A DNA stretch of 48,400 nucleotides from Phycicoccus sp. Soil802 (GTDB lineage Bacteria > Actinomycetota > Actinomycetes > Actinomycetales > Dermatophilaceae), in assembly GCF_001429605.1 (NCBI RefSeq), contig NZ_LMSS01000001.1:261068-309467 (forward strand), in the 5' to 3' direction. The notes beneath the pieces are model-generated. The model did no database searches and was not told where the DNA came from. It saw nothing but the letters and a program-made list of their open reading frames with translations. A program made the translations under genes and the position numbers. Below, in pieces: positions 42,388-48,400 of this stretch. Within the stretch, counting starts at the first letter, position 1. Each line of letters opens with the position of its first letter.

Positions 42388-44409
42388 TCAGTCGTCGACC
42401 CAGAACCCCCGGCCGCCGCCGTAGAAGCCACCGAACTGCTCGCGGTAGGAGCCGGGACCGCGCGACCCGAGGTAGCTGCCGACGACGGCCGCACCGAGGT
42501 CGTCCAGCTCCGGCGCCACGACGCGGCCGTCCACCCGCTTCGCCATCTGGTCGATGAACCGGGCCAGCCCCGGGTCCTCGCCGAGCCGGAAGAACGTCAC
42601 CTGCGCTCCGAGCCGGGCCACGTTGTCGAGCTCGCGCACGCTGTAGGCGACGGTGAGGGGGTGTGGCGGGTAGTCGAAGTAGACCTGGCCGTCGGGTTCG
42701 AGGTGCGCGGTCGGCTCGCCGTCGGTCACGACGAGCAGCACCGGCTGCGCGCTCGGGTGCTTGCGGAAGTGCCGCGCCGCGAGCAGCAGCGCGTGGTGCA
42801 GGTTGGTGCCCTTGGCCCACTGGGCGTCGAGACCAGTGAGCTGCTCGATGTCCATCACCTCCGCATGCCGTCCGAACCCGATCAGCTGGAGGGCGTCGCC
42901 ACGGAACCGGCTGGAGATGAGGTGGTGCAGGGCCAGGGCGGTGCGCTTCATCGGCACCCAGCGCCCGTCCATCGCCATCGAGAACGACGTGTCGACGAGC
43001 AGGGCGACGCAGGCCTGGGTGCGCGCCTCGGTCTCGGTGACCTCCACGTCGCGGATGTCGAGGCGTATGCCGCGTGCGGGCTGGCCGCCTTCACCCGCCG
43101 TCCGCAGCACGGCGTTGGTGACCGTGCGGGTGACGTCCCAGGGTTCGGTGTCACCGAACTGCCACTCCCGGGTGGCGCCGCTGGCTTCGCCGGCCGCCCC
43201 GGCGTGCCGCACGTCGCGCTGTCCCTGGCGTCCGGACAGCCGGGTGGCGACATCGCGCAGCAGGGCCTTGCCGAGCTGGCGCATCGCCTTGGGGGACAGT
43301 CGCAGCTGTCCGTCCGAGGTGCGGTTGAGGTAGCCCGAGTCGCGCAGGGCGCGCTCCAGCTCGCTCAGGGTCCTGGCGTCCACCGCGGCGTCGTCGCCGA
43401 CCAGCCGGGCCAGGGCGTCGATGTCGATGTCGTCCATCCGCGCGCCGGGATAGGACTGCGAGAGCTGCTCGGCGAGCTCGTCGAGCGACGCGAGCTGTTG
43501 CAGGGCCCCGGTGCCGTCGCCGAGACCGAGCCCCTGCGACCCCTCGAACTCCTCGGAACCTCCCCAGTCCTCACCGGGACGCAGCGCCTGCAGGTTGGCG
43601 TCGAGCTGCCCCAGCTGGTCCATGAGCGCCGGTGACCTGAACGCCTGCGCCGACAGCTGCATCAGCTCGGCCCGCTGTTCGGCGGTCATCGAGTTCAGCA
43701 TCCGCTGCGCTGCGGCCGCCCGCTGGGCCAGGCTGTCGATGAGCTCGTCGACGTCCTGTGGGTTGTCGGGGAAGAAGTCACCGTGCTGCTCCATGAACTC
43801 GCGGAACTGCTCGGTGGTGTCCTCGCCCCGCGCGTGGGCCGCGAGCAGGTCGTTGAGGTCCGAGAGCATCCGGCGGACCTCTTCGCGGTCCTCGTCGGTT
43901 GCGTTCTCGAGGGCCTGCTTCATGCCGGCGAACCGCTGGTCCAGGGCCTCGCGGCCGAGCAGGTCCTTGATCCGTTCGTAGTCGGCCCGCGCGGACGGGC
44001 TGCGCCACGGGTAGTCGGACAGCTCGCTGACGGCCCCCGCGGTGGACGGCGGCAGGCTCTCGATCCGCATCTCGGCCAGCCTGGCGTCGTCGTCGAGGTC
44101 GCGGGCCAGCCGCTTGCGCTCCTCGAGCACGGCACGGTCGAGCAGCTCGCGGACCTCGCGCAAGGTGCCGTCGAGCGAGTGCCGTTGCAGCAGCTCCTGG
44201 CGCTTCTCGGCCACCCTGCGGGCCAGGTCGTCCAAGCCGGTCTGGTCATGGCTGCCTCGGCGCAGGTACTCGCGCATGGCGTGGTCGGCGGAGTAGCCGG
44301 CCATGACGTCCTGACCGATCGCGTCGAGGGCGTCGGCCAGGTCGACCGGGGGTGCCAGGGGGTCAGGCCCGCCTGAGTACCGCGCGTACCGCGACCGGTG
44401 CGGGCTCAT
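42388..44409 (-). CDS. VWA domain protein partnered with a MoxR-type ATPase
   Basis: A 673-residue protein. Residues 1-450 are mostly charged helix with possible coiled coil. The von Willebrand A domain is C-terminal: CVALLVDTSFSMAMDG gives the MIDAS DxSxS, with the later Thr in WAKGTNLHHALLLA and the Asp in VLLVVTDGEPTAHL. The C-terminal tail is Gly/Tyr/Phe-rich (FGGFYGGGRGFWVDD). Pairs of MoxR AAA+ and VWA proteins act as chaperones that mature or activate other proteins or metal sites. The client is unknown. Its ATG overlaps the stop of the ATPase gene by four bases. Confidence 0.88.
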   Translation of the reverse strand: MSPHRSRYARYSGGPDPLAPPVDLADALDAIGQDVMAGYSADHAMREYLRRGSHDQTGLDDLARRVAEKRQELLQRHSLDGTLREVRELLDRAVLEERKRLARDLDDDARLAEMRIESLPPSTAGAVSELSDYPWRSPSARADYERIKDLLGREALDQRFAGMKQALENATDEDREEVRRMLSDLNDLLAAHARGEDTTEQFREFMEQHGDFFPDNPQDVDELIDSLAQRAAAAQRMLNSMTAEQRAELMQLSAQAFRSPALMDQLGQLDANLQALRPGEDWGGSEEFEGSQGLGLGDGTGALQQLASLDELAEQLSQSYPGARMDDIDIDALARLVGDDAAVDARTLSELERALRDSGYLNRTSDGQLRLSPKAMRQLGKALLRDVATRLSGRQGQRDVRHAGAAGEASGATREWQFGDTEPWDVTRTVTNAVLRTAGEGGQPARGIRLDIRDVEVTETEARTQACVALLVDTSFSMAMDGRWVPMKRTALALHHLISSRFRGDALQLIGFGRHAEVMDIEQLTGLDAQWAKGTNLHHALLLAARHFRKHPSAQPVLLVVTDGEPTAHLEPDGQVYFDYPPHPLTVAYSVRELDNVARLGAQVTFFRLGEDPGLARFIDQMAKRVDGRVVAPELDDLGAAVVGSYLGSRGPGSYREQFGGFYGGGRGFWVDD

Positions 44410-45818
44410 CCGTAGACCGTCTCCCCGTCCGCCGAGTCCTTGTCGACGCGGCGCGCGAGGTAGAGGGCCTCGAGCGCCAGCTCCACCGCGCCGGCCCGCT
44501 CACCGGCGCTGTGCGCATCGAGCCGGTCCGCGATGGCGTCGTAGAGGTCGGACTCGCCGAGCACCGGCAACCCGGCCAGCACGTCGGTGGCCGCCACCTG
44601 CTCGCCGGTGGTGACGGTGGCGCCACCCTCCAGGGCGGCGACCAGCAGGGCGAGGTCGATCCCGGCCAGGTGGCGTCGAGCGGTGTCGGCGATGGAGGTG
44701 CGCAGCAGGTGGGTCAGGATCTCCTGCTCGCGACCCTCCTCACCGGTCTCGAACTCGATCTTGCCGGCGAGCACCTCGACGGCACTGTCGAGGTCGACGA
44801 CTCGGGCCACGGCCTCGGGCTCGCCCTGACGGGTGGCGCGGTGCAGGGCGGCCGCGGCGACCGTCTCCGCCCCGGCGATGGAGAACCGCGCCGAGACGCC
44901 GGAGCGCTGGTCGACCGAGCTCGACTCCCGCAGCGCGCGGGTGAACCGGGCGAGGACCTCGACGAGGTGGTCGGGCACCTGGGCGACCAGGGCGGCCTCC
45001 TGCCGGATGACGGCCATCTCGTCCTCGAGCTCGCGCGGGTAGTGGGTGCGGATCTCGGCGCCGAACCGGTCCTGCAGGGGAGTGATGATCCGGCCCCGGT
45101 TGGTGTAGTCCTCGGGGTTGGCGCTGGCTACCACCAACACGTCCAGGGGAAGCCGCAGGACGTAGCCGCGGATCTGGATGTCGCGCTCCTCCATCACGTT
45201 GAGCATCGCGACCTGGATCCGCTCAGCGAGGTCGGGCAGCTCGTTGATCGCCACGATGCCGCGGTGGCTGCGGGGGATCAGCCCGAAGTGGATCGTCTCG
45301 GGGTCGCCGAGCGAGCGCCCCTCGGCGACCTTCATCGGGTCGACGTCGCCGATCAGGTCGGCGACGGAGGTGTCCGGAGTGGCGAGCTTCTCGGCATACC
45401 TCTCGTCGCGGTGCCGCCACTCGATCGGGAGGTCGTCGCCCAGCTCCGCCACCCGTCGCCGTGAGGCGTGGATGACCGGCTCGTAGGGGTGCTCGCCGAG
45501 CTCGGACCCGGCGATCACCGGGGTCCACTCGTCGAGCAGCCCGACGAGGCTGCGCAGCAGCCGGGTCTTGCCCTGCCCCCGCTCGCCGAGCAGGACGATG
45601 TCGTGGCCGGCGAGGAGGGCTCGCTCGAGCTGGGGGATGACGGTGGTGGCGAAGCCGTGCAGCCCGGGCCACGGGTCGCGGCCCTCGGCGAGTGCGGCGA
45701 CGAGGTTGCCGCGCACCTCCTCGCGGAGGGTGCGGTGCTCGTGACCAAAGGCGCGCAGCTCGCCGAGGGTCGAGGGAGCGGGCGGGGGAGCAGTGGTGGA
45801 GGCAGAGGGGTGCGTCAC
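44406..45818 (-). CDS. MoxR/magnesium chelatase-type AAA+ ATPase
   Basis: A 470-residue AAA+ ATPase. Walker A is LLGERGQGKTRLLRSL near residue 75; Walker B with sensor is GIVAINELPDLAERIQVAMLNVMEER, where Asn replaces the more common Asp before Glu; sensor 1 is VLVVASANPEDYTNRG, and PLQDRFGAEIRTHYP holds the arginine finger. Automatic annotation may call it a sigma-54-interacting regulator, but no DNA-binding domain is seen. It forms an operon with the VWA gene. The GTG at 45818 is directly preceded by GAGGAG and, six bases upstream, a TAGCGT -10 box, which fits leaderless translation. Confidence 0.87.
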   Translation of the reverse strand: MTHPSASTTAPPPAPSTLGELRAFGHEHRTLREEVRGNLVAALAEGRDPWPGLHGFATTVIPQLERALLAGHDIVLLGERGQGKTRLLRSLVGLLDEWTPVIAGSELGEHPYEPVIHASRRRVAELGDDLPIEWRHRDERYAEKLATPDTSVADLIGDVDPMKVAEGRSLGDPETIHFGLIPRSHRGIVAINELPDLAERIQVAMLNVMEERDIQIRGYVLRLPLDVLVVASANPEDYTNRGRIITPLQDRFGAEIRTHYPRELEDEMAVIRQEAALVAQVPDHLVEVLARFTRALRESSSVDQRSGVSARFSIAGAETVAAAALHRATRQGEPEAVARVVDLDSAVEVLAGKIEFETGEEGREQEILTHLLRTSIADTARRHLAGIDLALLVAALEGGATVTTGEQVAATDVLAGLPVLGESDLYDAIADRLDAHSAGERAGAVELALEALYLARRVDKDSADGETVYG

Positions 45819-45824
45819 CTCCTC

Positions 45825-45830
45825 ACGCTA
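45825..45830 (-). promoter_or_regulatory. -10 box of the MoxR/VWA operon
   Basis: TAGCGT on the minus strand, six bases before the GTG start. The GAGGAG between them touches the GTG and is too close to work as a usual ribosome binding site. Confidence 0.45.
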
Positions 45831-45906
45831 ACCCCGCCTGTGCCGGATCCGTATGCCGGGGACCGCCCTTCGGACTCACCGGTCGCGTCCCAGCCCGCTC
45901 GCCCGG

Positions 45907-46488
45907 TCAGCCCATGGTCTTCTGCCCGTCGAGGGACTCACGGATGATGTCGGCGTGACCAGCGTGCTGCGAGGTCTCGGCGATGATGTGCAGGAGGGTC
46001 CGGCGAGCCGACCACCGCGCCCCCGGCTCGAACCACGGAGCCTCAGGGAGCGGGTGTGAGGCGTCGAGGTCAGGCAGGCTCGCGACGAGCGCGTCGGTGG
46101 CTTGGGCGACCGAGTCGTACTGTGCGAGTAAGTCGTCCAGCGTTTCGTCCGCTGTCATCCGATGCGAGTCCATGAAGGCCTTCACGTGTTCCGGGGGGTT
46201 CTGCCAGTCGACGTTCTCCCAGTCGATGGCGGGACGGGGCGCGGGTCCGTCGACGATGAAGTCGGCCCACTGCTTCTCGGTGGTGGCGACGTGCTTGATG
46301 AGGCCGCCGAGCGTGAGCTCCGAGACAGTGGTGCGCTGGCGGGCTTGGTCGTCGCTGATGTCCTTGACGGTGAAGCGCAGGAAGTCACGATGGCGTCGCA
46401 GCGACTCCAGGAAGTCGGCACGTTCACCCCCTGTCGGGGCGGATGTCGAGGTGGGTGCGGGGGTGTGGGTCTGGTCGGTGGTGGTCAT
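45907..46488 (-). CDS. DinB-like (DUF664) protein
   Basis: A 193-residue DinB/DUF664 superfamily protein with a Thr/Pro/Ser-rich N-terminus of about 20 residues. His residues for metal binding lie in GGLIKHVATTEKQWADF and ETSQHAGHADIIRESLDG. It is a paralogue of the protein at 39695-40144. The reaction is unknown. A TAGCGT box lies six bases before the ATG. Confidence 0.85.
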   Translation of the reverse strand: MTTTDQTHTPAPTSTSAPTGGERADFLESLRRHRDFLRFTVKDISDDQARQRTTVSELTLGGLIKHVATTEKQWADFIVDGPAPRPAIDWENVDWQNPPEHVKAFMDSHRMTADETLDDLLAQYDSVAQATDALVASLPDLDASHPLPEAPWFEPGARWSARRTLLHIIAETSQHAGHADIIRESLDGQKTMG

Positions 46489-46494
46489 GGCTCC

Positions 46495-46500
46495 ACGCTA
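46495..46500 (-). promoter_or_regulatory. -10 box of the second DinB-like gene
   Basis: TAGCGT on the minus strand ends six bases before the ATG at 46488, the same box and spacing as the MoxR gene. Confidence 0.45.
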
Positions 46501-46510
46501 GGAGTCCAAC

Positions 46511-46527
46511 CGGTCAGTTCCTGACCG
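46511..46527. promoter_or_regulatory. inverted repeat in the divergent region upstream of the DinB-like gene
   Basis: CGGTCAG-TTC-CTGACCG has perfect 7-bp arms and starts 11 bases upstream of the -10 box of the DinB-like gene, over its expected -35 region. It may be an operator. The rest of the 221-base region (46489-46709) shows nothing else clear. Confidence 0.45.
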
Positions 46528-46709
46528 CTTTACCCCCGAAAGACTGAGGGTTTCGGAGGATTCCAACGGCCGGTCGCTGAGCCCGTTTGGGTGCGGAAGG
46601 CGGGGCTGACCTGCGGCGTTGTCGGGGTGATCTCTTGCCGTTGCGCTTGGTCCGTGTTCCACTGGAGTCAAGTTAATGCCCTTGAGCCGGGGAGCTTGGG
46701 GTCGACTGC

Positions 46710-47708
46710 ATGCAGGGGACGACGCACGTGCGCAGCCTCGTTCGGCTGTTCATCGGTGCCGCCCTGCTGTGTCTGGCCTGGGTGGTCCTCACCTCCGGAC
46801 AAGCCTCCGCAGCCGAGCGGCCCACCGCCTCGCACCCCCGCTCCGACGGGGTTCGCAGCCTCCCGCTCATCGACCGGACGGGCCTCGAGACGGTGCTGGG
46901 CAGTGCCCTCGGAAAGTCGTCCGCACCGGCCGAGCGGTCAGCGGCCCACCCTGCGAAGTCCTCGAAGGCCGCCACCTCGCACGCTTCGGATGAGACGGAG
47001 ACGGCGAACGAAAAGCGTTCTGGCGCAACGACTTCCAGAGCGTCGACTTCCACAGCACCGACTTCCACAGCACCGATGTCCGCCACGATCGCGCCGGTCC
47101 TCGACCTGGTGGGCGCCACGACCCGGTCAACGGTCGACACCGGTCTGACGCTGGTCACCGACGTGGGTGAGGTGGCCGACTCCCTGCCCGTGGCCGGCGA
47201 AGCGCTCGGGTCCGTGACCGACACCGTCGTGACCCTGGTCCAGTCCCTTCCCACCGTGGGCGTCCCGTCGCCGATCGTGCCCCTGCCGATCGGCGACGGC
47301 ACGCCTGTCCAGGTGGTCCCGCTGCCGGGGGCCACGGAAGTCGTTGCGACAGAGCGTGACCCGTCGACGGCCCGAGCCGACCTGCGGCGCCCCCATTCCC
47401 GTGACCGTCACACGTCCCTGACCGAGGACGGGCTCACGCCCGGTCGCCACGGGCCCCCGGTGCAGGTCGAGGTGCCCGCTGGACCCAGCCGACCCGGCGA
47501 GCCCTCCGGCCCGTGGGTTCCGTTCGACTCCTCGCCGGCCCTGCCGAGCCAGCCGTCGTCCACCGGCGGCGCGGCCCAGGGTGGCGGCGACCATGCCACG
47601 GCGAGCGCGAGTCTCGTGCTCCCGAACCCGAGCTTGTTCGGCCGTAGCAGCGCCGACTGGCGCGTCCCGCGCGGCCTTCCCGCACACCCCGGCACCCAAC
47701 CTGACTAG
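46710..47708 (+). CDS. secreted or wall-associated protein of unknown function
   Basis: A 332-residue protein. The signal peptide is LVRLFIGAALLCLAWVVLTS ending in GQASA before AE (cleavage near residue 34). The mature part is rich in Ser, Thr, Ala, Pro and Val, with a TSTAP repeat (two identical 15-bp units, 47044-47073) and a Val/Thr-rich region (TLVTDVGEVADSLPVAGEAL) of weak repeats. No membrane anchor or sortase motif is seen at the C-terminus. Similar proteins occur beside chaplin genes in actinobacteria, and a chaplin-like gene follows here. A GTG at 46728 with AGGGGA upstream is an alternative start. Confidence 0.75.
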   Translation: MQGTTHVRSLVRLFIGAALLCLAWVVLTSGQASAAERPTASHPRSDGVRSLPLIDRTGLETVLGSALGKSSAPAERSAAHPAKSSKAATSHASDETETANEKRSGATTSRASTSTAPTSTAPMSATIAPVLDLVGATTRSTVDTGLTLVTDVGEVADSLPVAGEALGSVTDTVVTLVQSLPTVGVPSPIVPLPIGDGTPVQVVPLPGATEVVATERDPSTARADLRRPHSRDRHTSLTEDGLTPGRHGPPVQVEVPAGPSRPGEPSGPWVPFDSSPALPSQPSSTGGAAQGGGDHATASASLVLPNPSLFGRSSADWRVPRGLPAHPGTQPD

Positions 47709-47789
47709 TGCCGCTCTCGCGCCGTGATCTCGGCGCAGAAGAGCCATGCCCGGACACGGGCGACACAGCACGTTCAGGAAGGAAAGACC

Positions 47790-48400
47790 ATGCATGCATA
47801 TGTGCGCAGAGGGCTCGAAGTAGCCCTGGTGGTCGGGGGCGGCATCCTGTTCTTCGCAGGACAGGCGTCGGCCGACGAAGGCACCACCGGCGCGGATAGC
47901 GCCCTCGGTGGCAACCAGGCGGCAGTCTCTGTCGTCGCCCCCGTCGCCGTGACGGGCAGCTCCATCTCGGTGGTGGGGGACTCGGACTCGTCCGGTGCCC
48001 GGGCCACGACACCAGCGACGCCTGAGGCGCCGACGGCCCAGGTCGCCAGCACCTCCGGTGCGGACTCGGCGGCGGGTGGCAACCAGGCCGCTGCGGCGGT
48101 CGCGGCGCCGGTCACGGTCAGCGGCAACAGCGTTTCGGTGCTGGGGGACTCGTCGTCCTCGGGTTCGACCGCGACCGCTCCCTCGGGTGGCACGGCTGGT
48201 TCGGCTGGCGGTGCGGGTGACTCGACGTCGGGTGAGGGCTCGGCGGCGGGTGGCAACCAGGTCACCGCTCCGGTGACCGCACCGGTCACGGCCGGTGGCA
48301 ATGCGGTGTCGGTGGTGGGGGACTCGTCGTCCTCGGGTTCGACCGCGACCGCTCCCTCGGGTGGCTCGGCTGGTTCGGCTGGCGGTGCGGGTGACTCGAC
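47790..48400 (+). CDS. chaplin-like secreted repeat protein, 3' end beyond the window
   Basis: An open frame of 203 codons runs off the window. AGGAAGGAAAG precedes the ATG. The signal peptide is LEVALVVGGGILFFAGQASA, cleaved near residue 28. The mature part has at least three units starting at residues 40, 96 and 154, each with GGNQ, a Val/Ala/Pro segment (for example APVTVSGNSVSVLGDS) and a Ser/Gly/Ala-rich spacer. This matches the chaplin pattern (GN..PV..PV...GN.V.VVG) without cysteines. Chaplins form amyloid-like surface layers in Streptomyces. Function here is inferred. Confidence 0.75.
   Translation, partial: MHAYVRRGLEVALVVGGGILFFAGQASADEGTTGADSALGGNQAAVSVVAPVAVTGSSISVVGDSDSSGARATTPATPEAPTAQVASTSGADSAAGGNQAAAAVAAPVTVSGNSVSVLGDSSSSGSTATAPSGGTAGSAGGAGDSTSGEGSAAGGNQVTAPVTAPVTAGGNAVSVVGDSSSSGSTATAPSGGSAGSAGGAGDS
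47907..48400 (+). repeat. tandem 168-174-bp repeats within the chaplin-like gene
   Basis: Three units begin at 47907, 48075 and 48249. The stretches 48143-48226 and 48317-48400 are identical over 84 bases except for one base, which shows a very recent duplication. The array continues past the window edge. Confidence 0.88.

Noticed and set aside
47907-48400. Possible mobile repeat or satellite
   Set aside because: The unit length is a multiple of three and the frame stays open, so it is a protein repeat.

Overview
The window is very G+C-rich, dense with genes and rich in GTG starts. It carries markers of Actinomycetota: SepH, DUF4193, DUF3710, DUF3159, DUF3040, DUF5998, the CeoB/CeoC pair, a ferrochelatase with C-terminal cysteines, and a topoisomerase IV pair resembling that of Streptomyces. 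Gene content and style suggest a Micrococcales actinobacterium, perhaps of the Intrasporangiaceae. That placement is inference. No rRNA, tRNA, CRISPR array or insertion sequence was recognised, so this is a chromosomal core segment with accessory genes.

Layout. 1-3.5 kb: methyltransferase, DNA polymerase IV, DUF3040, then DUF456 and DUF7455 on the other strand. 3.9-16 kb: parE (+) and parC (-) face each other and enclose an APC permease, a LacI-regulated sugar ABC importer without its own ATPase, and a sucrase/ferredoxin-like protein. 16-24 kb: nitroreductase, an ECF sigma factor coupled to a membrane-anchored Asp-box propeller protein, a GNAT/acyl-CoA-synthetase fusion, DUF5998, a phosphodiesterase and thymidine kinase. 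24-28.4 kb: sepH, divergent from TRIC channel-hemH-inositol phosphatase. 28.8-36.5 kb: a block whose order (DUF4193, dut, DUF3710, OB-fold, DUF3159, ceoC, ceoB, APC permease, TRAM methyltransferase) matches Mycobacterium tuberculosis Rv2699c-Rv2689c as I remember it, without DUF3093. 36.7-39.5 kb: aconitase behind a perfect 18-bp palindrome. 39.5-46.5 kb: accessory genes (two DinB-like proteins, a VOC protein and a VOC remnant, DUF222-HNH, a MoxR/VWA operon). 46.7 kb to the end: a secreted protein and a chaplin-like repeat protein cut off by the window edge.

How the genes work together. The LacI regulator probably controls the sugar importer through a palindrome upstream of the binding-protein gene. 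CeoB and CeoC probably act on potassium uptake with the adjacent KimA-like transporter. ParE and ParC form one enzyme. The sigma factor and the propeller protein look like a signalling pair. The two 3'-end genes look like cell-surface components.

Between genes there is a strong recurring design: at least ten genes have a TANNNT -10 box 6-9 bases before the start codon, which predicts leaderless or nearly leaderless mRNAs. Across the whole window the 8-mer GTATGCCG occurs 20 times by hand count, about ten times more than composition predicts. It sits in different codon frames and forces rare codons. This is the most unusual signal I found.
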